A stretch of 64,000 nucleotides of DNA from Stutzerimonas stutzeri. Its GTDB lineage: Bacteria; Pseudomonadota; Gammaproteobacteria; Pseudomonadales; Pseudomonadaceae. Below are positions 55,527 through 64,000 of this stretch, one piece after another (positions within the stretch are counted from its first letter, which is position 1; each line of letters opens with the position of its first letter). The notes under the pieces are model-generated. The model had not been told where the DNA came from. It made no database searches and was given only the letters and a program-made list of their open reading frames with translations. A program made the translations under genes and the position numbers. Location: the NCBI RefSeq assembly GCF_002909485.1, contig NZ_PPXG01000001.1, forward strand, positions 682,001 to 746,000, given 5' to 3'.

Positions 55527-57779
55527 TCATCCTTCACGAACGCAATCGACAGTGTATGCACTACCCTGCGCCCCAACCTCGTGCTGCAGGCCGTGAACAT
55601 CCGCATCGAATCCAGGAAAGCGCTCGGCAAAGTCCCGGGCGAAACGAAGATAATCGAGAATCGAGCGAGTCTCCCCGGTGAACCGCTCGCCGGGCATGAT
55701 CAGCGGAATACCCGGCGGATACGGCACCAACATGACCGCTGCAATGCGCCCTTCCAGCGCGTCGATCGGCACAGCCTCAACCTCGCCGCGAACCAGCTTG
55801 TCATAGGCCTGCGCCGGCGTCATTGCCGGCTCGGGCAGCGCCGTGTACATCCGCCGCATCGCTCGCGCGGTGGCGTTCTCGCAATAGCATGCGTGCAGCG
55901 CATCGCAAAGATCACGCAAGCCCATTCCAGCGTAAGCCGCACCCCCCTTGCGAGCGATCGAAGGCAACGCGTCAGTCAGCGGAACATTGGCGTCGTAGTG
56001 ACGCTTGAACTCGAGCAGCTCGGTCAGGAGCGTGCTCCATTTGCCCTTGGTGATCCCCATCGAGAACAGCACCAGCATCGAATACAGGCCCGTCTTCTCG
56101 ACCACCAAGCCGCGCTCCCAAAGGAACTTGCTGACGACCGCGGCCGGGATGCCGCTTTCGCCCAAGGCACCGGATGCGGTGAGGCCGGGCGTCACCAGCG
56201 TGACCTTGATCGGATCGAGCAGCACATAATCGTCAGCGATATCGCCGAAACCATGCCAGTCGGCGGTCGGCTCCAGGAGCCAATCCGGCGTTACCAGCGA
56301 CTCAGCCCCATCAACAAGCGGCGGTTGCCAGATGCTGAACCACCAGTCCCCTGGGTCGATATGCTGGCGCAGGTTGGCCAGCGCCCGACGAAAGCTCAGC
56401 GCCTCATCGAAGGTTTCCTGAATCAACGAGCGTCCGGCAGGGCCCTCCATCATCGCCGAGGCCACATCCAGAGATGCCAGAATGCCGTACTGCGGCGAAG
56501 TGGAGATGTGCATCATGAAAGCTTCATTGAAGCGGTCGCGGTCAAGCTGCCGTGTCTGGCTGTCGAGCACATGGATCATCGAGGCCTGGCTGAACGCCGC
56601 CAGCAGCTTGTGCGTTGAATGGGTGGTGAATACCAGCGGACCCTGCTCGCGGGTGTCCATGCCGTAGCGGCCATCGTAAAACTCATGAAACGCCGCATAG
56701 GCATACCAGGCCTCGTCGAAATGCAGTACTTCGACGTTGTCGGCCAGGGTGCGCTTGATCAGGTTGGCGTTATAGCAAAGCCCGTCGTAGGTCGAGTTGG
56801 TCACGACTGCCAGCTTGACCTTGGGCGGCCTTCCCCGGGCCAGTGGGTTGGCCGCAATCTTCGCCTGGATGGAGTCCCGGGTGAACTCTTCCAACGGAAT
56901 CGGGCCAATGATGCCCAGCTCGTTGCGGGTCGGGCTCATATACAACGGTATCGCACCAGTCATGATGATCGCGTGCAGAATCGATTTGTGGCAATTGCGG
57001 TCGACCAGCACCAGGTCATCTCGGGCGACCATCGAGTGCCAGACAATCTTGTTCGCCGTCGAGGTGCCGTTGATCACGAAGAAAGTGTGGTCGGCCCCGA
57101 AGTTTCGCGCAGCGCGGGCTTCAGCAGCAGCCACCGGCCCGGTGTGATCGAGCAGCGAGCCAAGCTCGGGTACCGACACCGAGAGATCCGAGCGCAGTGT
57201 GTTTTCACCGAAAAACTGATGAAACGCCTGCCCCACCGGACTCTTTCGAAAAGCCACTCCACCACCGTGACCAGGTGTATGCCAGGAGTAGTTCGACTCA
57301 CCAGTGTGCTGGACCAATGCGCTGAAAAACGGTGGCAACAAATCCTCGAGGTAGCCGCGCGCCGCCCGAGCAACCTGGCGGGCCAGAAACGGCACCGTGT
57401 CCTCGTACAGATAAAGCAGGCCCCGCAGCTCGTTGAGATCGGCCATTGCCTCGGCCGGCGCGTTTTCGATGGTGATCTGTTCGCCCAGAGCGAAAATCGG
57501 TAGCCGCGGCGCGCGGCGGCGTGCAACCCGAATCAGTTCCACCACGTCATGCAGCAGACGCTGGTTGTCACCGGCGCCTTCTGCCGCCACCAGAATGCAG
57601 GCCAGCCCGTGATGGGTAGAGGCGACGATGCGGCCCTCGCTCGAGCTCGCCGTAGGCAGGATATTGAAGCCGTCGCGCTCCAACTCAGAGGCGATACCGC
57701 GTACACGTTCACCGGCGACAGTGTCGGCCTTGATGTCACGGTGAACGATGAGAATGGGAAATTTCAGGTCTTTGTACAT
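55527..57779 (-). CDS. ldcA: Lysine decarboxylase LdcA, Orn/Lys/Arg decarboxylase family (750 aa)
   Basis: PLP-dependent enzyme converting lysine to cadaverine. N-terminal wing domain (about 1-130), PLP-binding core with HTPGHGGGVAF, NGTSTANKIVWH, HFDEAWYAYA and the Schiff-base Lys in TTHSTHKLLAAFSQ (Lys near 365), then the C-terminal domain. Length matches P. aeruginosa LdcA (751 aa), which takes part in lysine breakdown and arginine-responsive control. No lysine/cadaverine antiporter gene is next to it. No regulatory site was assigned upstream. Confidence 0.92.
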   Translation of the reverse strand: MYKDLKFPILIVHRDIKADTVAGERVRGIASELERDGFNILPTASSSEGRIVASTHHGLACILVAAEGAGDNQRLLHDVVELIRVARRRAPRLPIFALGEQITIENAPAEAMADLNELRGLLYLYEDTVPFLARQVARAARGYLEDLLPPFFSALVQHTGESNYSWHTPGHGGGVAFRKSPVGQAFHQFFGENTLRSDLSVSVPELGSLLDHTGPVAAAEARAARNFGADHTFFVINGTSTANKIVWHSMVARDDLVLVDRNCHKSILHAIIMTGAIPLYMSPTRNELGIIGPIPLEEFTRDSIQAKIAANPLARGRPPKVKLAVVTNSTYDGLCYNANLIKRTLADNVEVLHFDEAWYAYAAFHEFYDGRYGMDTREQGPLVFTTHSTHKLLAAFSQASMIHVLDSQTRQLDRDRFNEAFMMHISTSPQYGILASLDVASAMMEGPAGRSLIQETFDEALSFRRALANLRQHIDPGDWWFSIWQPPLVDGAESLVTPDWLLEPTADWHGFGDIADDYVLLDPIKVTLVTPGLTASGALGESGIPAAVVSKFLWERGLVVEKTGLYSMLVLFSMGITKGKWSTLLTELLEFKRHYDANVPLTDALPSIARKGGAAYAGMGLRDLCDALHACYCENATARAMRRMYTALPEPAMTPAQAYDKLVRGEVEAVPIDALEGRIAAVMLVPYPPGIPLIMPGERFTGETRSILDYLRFARDFAERFPGFDADVHGLQHEVGAQGSAYTVDCVREG

Positions 57780-57882
57780 GCGCGCTCTCTGCGGACGATC
57801 CTTCTACAGGGTAGAAGCGTCCGCAGCAAAGGAACAGCGCATTGCGCTTGCCTCGTCGTGGGCATAGCGGCGCAACAGAAAT

Positions 57883-58608
57883 TCAGCCTTCAAGCTGTAG
57901 CCACAAGGGGGCTGCGCCAGCAGCCTTTTCGATCGCAGCCATACGGGCCATATGTGCGGCAACCTCTTCCTCGCTGGCCCGCAGTACTGTCGTGAGCGGC
58001 CGGTCGGCCGGGAGCCGTCGGATCGGGCTGGGCTGCTGACGCCCCCCATCGGAGTTCTCCCCATCGCCCGCGAGAGACAGATTGGTCTGCCCGCCGGTCA
58101 TGGTCAGCCAGACATCGGCGAGGATCTCGGCATCAAGCAAGGCGCCGTGAAGGTCACGGCCCGAGTTGTCCACGCCGTAGCGCTTGCAAAGCGCATCGAG
58201 GCTGTTGCGCTGGCCGGGGTGACGCTCCCTGGCCATCAGCAGGGTATCGAGCACCGAACAATGGTCGGTTATCTCGGCACGGTCCTGCTGACCGAGCAAT
58301 GCAAACTCGTTGTTGATGAAACCAAGGTCAAACGCCGCGTTATGGATGACCAGCTGCGAACCCTTGATGAACTCGAAGAACTCGTCAGCGACCTCGCGGA
58401 AACGCGGTTTGTCGATCAGGAACTCGTTTGTGATGCCGTGGACGGCAATCGCGCCCTCGTCCACTTCGCGATCAGGCTGGAGATAGACGTGGTAATGCCG
58501 TCCGGTCAGCCGTCGCCCGATGACCTCGACACAACCAATTTCGATGATCCGGTGACCATCGGTCACCGGCATGCCGGTTGTTTCGGTGTCCAGCACTACG
58601 CTACGCAT
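57883..58608 (-). CDS. dnaQ: DNA polymerase III epsilon subunit DnaQ (241 aa)
   Basis: Proofreading 3'-5' exonuclease of the replicative polymerase. DEDDh motifs: DTETTGM (residues 7-13), HNAAFDLGFINNE, and HGALLDAEIL with the final His and Asp. The C-terminal tail (VAAHMARMAAIEKAAGAAPL) fits the region that binds the alpha subunit. The start MRSVVLDTETTG at 58608 is standard. It lies 14 bases from rnhA on the same strand, the common rnhA-dnaQ pairing. Confidence 0.95.
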   Translation of the reverse strand: MRSVVLDTETTGMPVTDGHRIIEIGCVEVIGRRLTGRHYHVYLQPDREVDEGAIAVHGITNEFLIDKPRFREVADEFFEFIKGSQLVIHNAAFDLGFINNEFALLGQQDRAEITDHCSVLDTLLMARERHPGQRNSLDALCKRYGVDNSGRDLHGALLDAEILADVWLTMTGGQTNLSLAGDGENSDGGRQQPSPIRRLPADRPLTTVLRASEEEVAAHMARMAAIEKAAGAAPLWLQLEG

Positions 58609-58622
58609 GTTCTCTCGCTCAC

Positions 58623-59078
58623 TTACACAATCGGTTGTCGTTTGGCCTGCACTACGCCGCGGTTGGCCAGCAGATCGGCGTGCTCGTTGCCGGGGTGGCC
58701 GGTATGACCACGGACCCACTCCCAGCTCACCTGATGACGATTGACCTGCTCGTCGAGCTGTTGCCAAAGATCAGCGTTTTTCACCGGCTGCTTACTTGCG
58801 GTTTTCCAGCCACGCTTCTTCCAGTTCGGCATCCAGTCGTTGATGCCCTGCATGACGTACTGCGAATCTGTGACCAGGCGGACGTTGCATGAGCGCTTGA
58901 GCTCGGCAAGCGCCTGAATGGCGGCCATGAGCTCCATGCGATTGTTGGTGGTTTCGGGCTCGCCACCCCAAAGCTCGCGCTTGACGCCCTTATAAACCAG
59001 CAGCGCCCCCCAGCCGCCCGGGCCTGGGTTGCCCTTGCAGGCGCCGTCGGTGTAAATCTCGACGCAGTCGTCGCTCAT
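58623..59078 (-). CDS. rnhA: Ribonuclease HI (151 aa)
   Basis: Cleaves RNA in RNA-DNA hybrids. All four catalytic acids are visible: Asp in [15 protein letters not shown], Glu in [13 protein letters not shown], Asp in [11 protein letters not shown], and Asp in NEHADLLAN. Length and order match E. coli RNase HI. It is transcribed toward dnaQ and preceded by a methyltransferase gene 49 bases upstream. Confidence 0.96.
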   Translation of the reverse strand: MSDDCVEIYTDGACKGNPGPGGWGALLVYKGVKRELWGGEPETTNNRMELMAAIQALAELKRSCNVRLVTDSQYVMQGINDWMPNWKKRGWKTASKQPVKNADLWQQLDEQVNRHQVSWEWVRGHTGHPGNEHADLLANRGVVQAKRQPIV

Positions 59079-59127
59079 GTGTATTGCTTACTCTGTTTGC
59101 CAGCAGGATCGGTGTTCAAGGGGGTCG

Positions 59128-59886
59128 TTACAGTTCAGCATCGCGGCGACTGATTTTGGCTACCGGCATCGGCAGCAGTTTGCCCATTCGCTCGCGGCGC
59201 TCCTGGCGCAAGGGCCGGAGACCGATCATCAGCTTGCGCGCTACCAATAGGTAGAAGCCGCCGGTCGGGGCTTGCAACTGCTGCCCAAGGGCCTCCAGCC
59301 GAGACAGGCGCGCCTGCCACTCGCTCGAAGAAAGCGGGGGACAATAGCACCCGAAGCGGCGTTTCTCCAGCGCGAATCCCAGCAGATTTAGCCAGTCGCC
59401 GACCCTTGAAGGGCGGATGCAGCGGGCCTCGCGAAACACCTCTCGCGACACCAGATGGCGCGCCCCCCAGGCGCTCCAGGGGTTGATGCCGACGATAAGC
59501 AGATGCCCGCCAGGACGTACTCCACGCGCTGCTTCACGCAGCAGCCCATGAGGAGAAAGACTGAAGTCCAAGGCGTGCTGCAGGACCACCACATCGGCGG
59601 CGTGCTCACCAAGCGGCCAGGCCTGCTCCTCGCAATGAATCTCCACGCCAGGCAACGGCGCGCCCAAACGAACACTGCGCTTGATGTTCTGCGGTTGCAC
59701 CGGCTCGCCACTGAAAGGACCGTTGTGCACCAGGTAGCTGCCGAAACATCGCGCAAGCTCTTCATTGAGTATGTCTTTTTCCTGAGCAAGCAGCTGCTGA
59801 CCCAGCGGCCCCTCGAACCAGTCGGATGCCTGCTTGATCAGGGACAGCCAGTGGTCGCTGCCTTGGGTGGACGGTCGATCTTTCAT
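59128..59886 (-). CDS. Class I SAM-dependent methyltransferase (252 aa)
   Basis: SAM-binding Rossmann fold: an acidic end of strand 2 near [20 protein letters not shown], motif [20 protein letters not shown] and the post-motif [15 protein letters not shown], typical of the Methyltransf_11 group. The glycine-rich motif I is poorly conserved. The basic C terminus ([20 protein letters not shown]) might bind nucleic acid. The gene belongs to the rnhA-dnaQ neighbourhood in pseudomonads; the substrate is unknown. Confidence 0.85.
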   Translation of the reverse strand: MKDRPSTQGSDHWLSLIKQASDWFEGPLGQQLLAQEKDILNEELARCFGSYLVHNGPFSGEPVQPQNIKRSVRLGAPLPGVEIHCEEQAWPLGEHAADVVVLQHALDFSLSPHGLLREAARGVRPGGHLLIVGINPWSAWGARHLVSREVFREARCIRPSRVGDWLNLLGFALEKRRFGCYCPPLSSSEWQARLSRLEALGQQLQAPTGGFYLLVARKLMIGLRPLRQERRERMGKLLPMPVAKISRRDAEL

Positions 59887-59996
59887 CGGTCGGCTCCGTT
59901 CGTCGTGCAGGCCTGCAGGGCGCTGCGATCGCTCGGGTTCAACTTTCCCATGGGACTGCTAGGATGCGCCTTTGTCACTCGATTGGCGACCCGCCC

Positions 59997-60776
59997 ATGT
60001 TGAAGATCGAAGCACTCCCCGCCTTCACCGACAACTACATCTGGCTGCTCCAGGACGATGCAACGCAACGATGCGCCGCCGTGGACCCCGGTGATGCAGC
60101 ACCGGTTCTCGACTGGCTGCACGAGCACCCTGGCTGGCAACTCAGCGACATCCTGGTCACGCACCACCACCACGACCATGTCGGCGGTGTCGAACGACTC
60201 AAGGCGCAGACCGGCGCATGCGTCTACGGGCCGGCAGCGGAAAATATCCCCGCGCGTGACGAGGCACTTGGCGATGGCCAGCACATCCAGGTACTCGGGA
60301 AGAAATTGCAGGTCATCGCCGTTCCCGGACATACGCTCGGACATATCGCCTATTTTCACGCCGACACCGAGCAGCCCTGGTTACTAAGTGGCGACACCCT
60401 CTTCGCGGCTGGATGTGGTCGGCTGTTCGAAGGTACGCCTAAGCAAATGTTCGATTCGCTGCAACGTCTGGCAGCCACGCCAGACCATACCCTCGTCTAC
60501 TGCACTCACGAATACACGCTGAGCAATCTGCGCTTCGCGCGCGCGGTGGAGCCGAGCAACCCGGACATTGAAAAACGCCTGCGTGAGGTGACGGCGCTGC
60601 GCGAGTCAAATCGCTTCAGTCTGCCCTCGCGAATGGACATCGAACGTGCCACCAACCCCTTCCTGCGCAGCAACGTAGCGGCTGTCCAGCAGGCAGCGAA
60701 CGAACACAGCGGCAGCAAACTTGGTGGCGAAGTCGCAGTTTTTGCGGCTTTGCGCGCCTGGAAAGATCATTTCTGA
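59997..60776 (+). CDS. gloB: Hydroxyacylglutathione hydrolase, glyoxalase II (259 aa)
   Basis: Metallo-beta-lactamase-fold thioesterase that hydrolyses S-lactoylglutathione in methylglyoxal detoxification. The metal motif [10 protein letters not shown] (residues about 54-63) is complete, with further ligands in [23 protein letters not shown] and CTHEYTLSN. The glutathione-contacting C-terminal helices ([18 protein letters not shown]) are present. The start [16 protein letters not shown] at 59997 is standard. It diverges from the methyltransferase gene. Confidence 0.94.
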   Translation: MLKIEALPAFTDNYIWLLQDDATQRCAAVDPGDAAPVLDWLHEHPGWQLSDILVTHHHHDHVGGVERLKAQTGACVYGPAAENIPARDEALGDGQHIQVLGKKLQVIAVPGHTLGHIAYFHADTEQPWLLSGDTLFAAGCGRLFEGTPKQMFDSLQRLAATPDHTLVYCTHEYTLSNLRFARAVEPSNPDIEKRLREVTALRESNRFSLPSRMDIERATNPFLRSNVAAVQQAANEHSGSKLGGEVAVFAALRAWKDHF

Positions 60777-60876
60777 CAAGGTCGACAGGTTCCCGAAACG
60801 GGGCGTACAAACTTGACCCGGCCAGGGTGCGTTCCTAGAATCCCCCGAATTTTGTTTCCGGGGAAGAGTCCAGCCA

Positions 60877-62439
60877 ATGCCGCCAGCTACCAAGAAACGC
60901 CTAGAACCGGACGCCTTGGCAGCCTCCGGTCGGGTGTTGGCTCTAGCCATATGCGTGGCCCTTGCGGGCTGTCAGAGCAACGCCGTGCGTGACGACGCAC
61001 GCGAACAGACTAGACGCGTGGCGGTGCCGGTGGCACAGGAACCCATCTGGCTGACGGAGACTGCCTCCGTCGCCGAGCATGAGGATATCTGGGAGCGCAT
61101 TCGCGAGGGCTACAAGCTTCAAGAGCACCTGGACAGCAATCCTCGTATCGAACAGCAGCGATTGCTCTTCGCCAGCCGCCCACAGTCGATAGAAATCGCC
61201 AGCGAGCGCGGTAGCCCCTACATTCATTACATTGTCGAGCGGCTCGAAGAGCGTGGCATGCCGCTTGAGCTGGCGCTGTTGCCGATCATCGAAAGCTCCT
61301 ACGACCCCTTCGCCTATTCCCCTGCCCATGCGGTTGGGCTTTGGCAGTTCATTCCCTCGACCGGCCGGCACTTCAACCTCCGCCAGACCAACTGGTACGA
61401 CGGCCGCCGCGATATCACCGCCTCTACCAACGCCGCGCTGCGTTATCTGACTTACCTGCACGGCCTGTTCAACGGTGACTGGTTGCTAGCGCTCGCAGCT
61501 TACAATTCGGGGGAAGGAACGGTTAGTCGGGCGATCGAACGCAATCAAAAGCTGGGGCTGCCCACCGACTACTGGAATCTGCCGTTACCACGTGAAACTC
61601 GTGACTACGTGCCGAAACTACTGGCGCTGTCGCAGCTGATCGAAGCCCCGGAGGCGTACGGCATCAATCTCAGCCCGATCGCCAATGAGCCCTACTTCGA
61701 AGTCATCGCGCTCAAACAGCGCATGGACCTGGCTCGAGTGGCGAAGCTTGCTGACTTGGATGAGGACGAGCTGTATCAGCTAAACCCTGCCTTTACTCGC
61801 CGTATTACTCTGGATGGTCCGCAGCAGCTGCTCGTGCCATTGGAGAAGGCCGAAATGCTGGCCGCCAACCTAGCGTTGATGAAACCGCAGGATTTGGTCG
61901 ATTGGCAGCAGTATCAGGTTCGTGCGGGCGACACGCTGGGTGGCATCGCCAACCGACACCATCTGACGGTCAATATCATTCGCGACGTCAACCGGCTCGA
62001 CAGCAATACGCTGCGTATCGGCCAGGTGCTCAGCATACCCACCAGTGGTGATGCGGGGGCCTCGCGGGAGCTGCTACATGCGGTGGCGCGCCAGCCGACG
62101 TCGGCCTCTGCGCCACGCAGTTACCGGGTCAAGTCTGGCGACAACCTCTGGGACATCGCCAAGGCTCAGCGCGTGTCTGTCCGAGATCTGCAGCGCTGGA
62201 ACAAATTGTCCGGCAGTCAGCTCAAGGTCGGCCAAGCACTGTTCCTTCAAGGTCCGGCGGTAGCCAAAACAGAACGCAAAGGCAACTCCCCCACCTATTA
62301 CAAAGTCCAGAAAGGCGATTCGCTGTATCAGATCGCCAAACGCTTCAACGTACAGCTAACCAACCTGAAGACCTGGAATCCCGAGGGTAGCAATGTGCTT
62401 CGCCCTGGCCAGCTGCTGACGCTTTACCTCCCCAAGTGA
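60877..62439 (+). CDS. mltD: Membrane-bound lytic murein transglycosylase D, MltD (520 aa)
   Basis: Lipoprotein that cleaves peptidoglycan to anhydro-muropeptides. The signal peptide ends in lipobox ALAGC (Cys near 32). The SLT domain (about 105-240) has the catalytic Glu in LLPIIESSYDP and the conserved GLWQFIPSTGR and AAYNSGEG motifs. Three LysM domains follow (about 347-391, 410-455, 475-518), starting YQVRAGDTLGGIA, YRVKSGDNLWDIA and YKVQKGDSLYQIA. It lies 100 bases after gloB. Confidence 0.95.
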   Translation: MPPATKKRLEPDALAASGRVLALAICVALAGCQSNAVRDDAREQTRRVAVPVAQEPIWLTETASVAEHEDIWERIREGYKLQEHLDSNPRIEQQRLLFASRPQSIEIASERGSPYIHYIVERLEERGMPLELALLPIIESSYDPFAYSPAHAVGLWQFIPSTGRHFNLRQTNWYDGRRDITASTNAALRYLTYLHGLFNGDWLLALAAYNSGEGTVSRAIERNQKLGLPTDYWNLPLPRETRDYVPKLLALSQLIEAPEAYGINLSPIANEPYFEVIALKQRMDLARVAKLADLDEDELYQLNPAFTRRITLDGPQQLLVPLEKAEMLAANLALMKPQDLVDWQQYQVRAGDTLGGIANRHHLTVNIIRDVNRLDSNTLRIGQVLSIPTSGDAGASRELLHAVARQPTSASAPRSYRVKSGDNLWDIAKAQRVSVRDLQRWNKLSGSQLKVGQALFLQGPAVAKTERKGNSPTYYKVQKGDSLYQIAKRFNVQLTNLKTWNPEGSNVLRPGQLLTLYLPK

Positions 62440-62442
62440 CGG

Positions 62443-63894
62443 TTAACCAGCGGGTCGCTTGCTCAACGACTCCAGGCAGCGGCCGGTCAGCTGGGTAAAA
62501 CGCTGGAACGCGACGAACTGCTCGTGTTTCAGCGCCCTCCCCGAAAGCCGACAGTCACCGTAAAGCACGCCAATCTCGCGGGTGCCCGCCATCAGCGGCG
62601 CAATGAAAAACATTCCGGTGCCCAGCCACTGGCGCAACGGCTGGGTCACCAGATCAGCCAGGTTGTAACTTGCCGGGACTCCCATCCACAACGACTGTCG
62701 ATGGCGCAATGCATAGCTGAACACATGGGGTTGTTCCGGTTGATCTGCTGGCAGCACGAAGCCTTGCAACCAGTTTTCGGTGCCATCACCCAGCGCACAG
62801 CGTACTTTGAAGCGTGTTTGCTGATCCGCGAGCACTGCAACCATCACTCGCTCCAGGCCGACCCCGCGGTGCAGGCCCTTTAGCAGCGTATCCAGAACCA
62901 ACCCCGCATCGCCGCCACCCGAGGCCATCAGCCCCAGATCCTGCAGCGACTGCTGCATCAGCAGCAGATCCGGTTGCAACAAGGCCGCCTGGCGTTGGGC
63001 CTGCTGCAAGCGAATCTGCTCGGGATCGGTACTGGGGATGAGTCGTCCCAGGCGGCTGGCGCCGAACGTGGTTGCCACCCGCACGGTCTCGTCGGCGCTG
63101 GCGAGTATCTGCTGCAGCGCGTCGGTTTCATCCACGCCGGTAAAATCGGCGACGGCCTTGGTCAACACTGCCATCTGTTCGCACTCCCAGCCTCCGAGCG
63201 CGGCCTCGCTGATCTGCACGCCCAGCGCCACCGCACGAGCAGCCGGGTCGTTGCCAGCTACCTGGCTATGCGCAAGGCTGGTCAACTCGCCCAGGTTCCA
63301 GCTTCTGACCAGACCTAGGCTGAGTTGTCTGAAGCTCGTGCCCAACACGCTCTGCACCGCATCGTCGGCCTTGATACCGGGTTGCACCAGCTGCAGCGCC
63401 AGCTCATCCACCTGTTCTCCACCACACCCCCAGAAAGCCAGCTCACCGACGTTGTAGAGCAGCGCCGCGATAAACACCTCCTCCTCATGACGGGAAAGCA
63501 CGTAACCGGCAATATTGCGTGCCTGTACCGCCGCATGAAACGAGCGGGCTAACAGCTCCAGCAACTGCTCCCGCGGAGCGCGCTCGAGCAGGCTGTCGAT
63601 GAGGGTGACTGACAGACTGATCAGGCGCACGTTCTCGAAGCCGATCATTACGATCGCCCGGGAAATGGTCTTGATGGTTTCCTGCGAGGGGTTGTAATAG
63701 CTGCTGTTACCGACGCGGAGGACTTTCGAGGTCAGTGACGCGTCGCGAAGCAATACATCGGCGAGCTGCTGCACCGATGCATGCTCATGCACCGCAAGAC
63801 GCTGAAGATCCTTCACCACGGACGCCAGCGCGGGTAGCTCGGATTGATTCAGGCGGTCGATCCACGCCTGTAGACCCTGGGCACGTACATTCAA
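62443..63894 (-). CDS. HDOD domain protein with C-terminal GAF-like region (483 aa)
   Basis: Residues about 5-215 form an HDOD domain (LADVLLRDASLTSKVLRVGN, then SRAIVMIGFENVRLISLSVT). This domain resembles HD phosphodiesterases but lacks the metal-binding HD pair and usually acts in signalling. The C-terminal part (about 330-480) looks like a GAF domain (MVAVLADQQTRFKVRCALGD; FFIAPLMAGTREIGVLYGD). The start is uncertain: the TTG at 63894 (MNVRAQGLQAWI) has GAGGTG five or six bases upstream, while an ATG at 63918 lacks a site. It is convergent with mltD, three bases apart. Confidence 0.83.
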   Translation of the reverse strand: MNVRAQGLQAWIDRLNQSELPALASVVKDLQRLAVHEHASVQQLADVLLRDASLTSKVLRVGNSSYYNPSQETIKTISRAIVMIGFENVRLISLSVTLIDSLLERAPREQLLELLARSFHAAVQARNIAGYVLSRHEEEVFIAALLYNVGELAFWGCGGEQVDELALQLVQPGIKADDAVQSVLGTSFRQLSLGLVRSWNLGELTSLAHSQVAGNDPAARAVALGVQISEAALGGWECEQMAVLTKAVADFTGVDETDALQQILASADETVRVATTFGASRLGRLIPSTDPEQIRLQQAQRQAALLQPDLLLMQQSLQDLGLMASGGGDAGLVLDTLLKGLHRGVGLERVMVAVLADQQTRFKVRCALGDGTENWLQGFVLPADQPEQPHVFSYALRHRQSLWMGVPASYNLADLVTQPLRQWLGTGMFFIAPLMAGTREIGVLYGDCRLSGRALKHEQFVAFQRFTQLTGRCLESLSKRPAG

Positions 63895-64000
63895 GCGCTC
63901 ACCTCTGCACAATGCCATTACGGGAAATGACCGGCAGTTTGCCCGAGTTGTCCGGCCTTTTTCCAGCGCATACAAGCTGTTACTGTACCGGCCCGAGAAG

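Overview
This 64 kb window is chromosomal DNA of a gammaproteobacterium of the Pseudomonas group. High GC, Pseudomonas-type gene content (fimL, ldcA, cti, a DUF934 gene beside cysI, an acuI-sohB pair) and gene order point there. From memory, the order mltD-gloB-methyltransferase-rnhA-dnaQ-ldcA-enoyl-CoA hydratase-fimL-nudC, and further left cysI, metH, cti and nfuA, resembles the PA1812-PA1847 stretch of P. aeruginosa. A Stutzerimonas-like member is a guess that was not tested.

Region 1, bases 1 to about 13,400, is the accessory part. A tightly packed minus-strand cluster reads, from its 5' end: periplasmic adaptor, membrane-anchored HlyD-like protein with a GAF-like front, M50-protease/HlyD fusion, P-loop sulfotransferase, 2107-residue surface protein (LEPR motif, DUF4347, glycine-rich beta-helix region, 13 Ig-like repeats), and a TolC-type outer-membrane lipoprotein cut by the window edge. 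A stand-alone APS kinase (PAPS synthesis) diverges from it, and a decayed tyrosine recombinase follows. I read this as a candidate export system for a giant surface protein coupled to sulfation. It resembles the Xanthomonas rax system in logic, but no ABC transporter is visible. This is the most interesting part of the window.

Region 2, about 13.4-34.8 kb, is mostly core genome: ABC-F protein YbiT, an epoxide-hydrolase-like enzyme, UppP, a Cache chemoreceptor, small hypothetical proteins, a YetF-like membrane protein, topoisomerase IB, a response regulator paired with a diguanylate cyclase, NfuA, cis/trans fatty acid isomerase, MetH, a GAF-GGDEF-EAL protein and an acyltransferase.

Region 3, about 35-51 kb, carries nicotinamide riboside uptake and phosphorylation (pnuC plus a NadR-like kinase), EamA and MFS transporters, an RlmN paralogue, a leucine-rich-repeat kinase, sulfite reductase with its DUF934 partner, an AcuI-like reductase, SohB, and a set of acyl/lipid-type enzymes (SCP2, phosphotransferase, SDR). 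Two 33-residue small ORFs with good ribosome binding sites lie in gaps near cysI.

Region 4, about 51-64 kb, has a TSUP permease, NudC, FimL, a crotonase, lysine decarboxylase LdcA, DnaQ, RNase HI, a methyltransferase, GloB, MltD and an HDOD protein. I saw no rRNA, tRNA, CRISPR array or intact insertion sequence.
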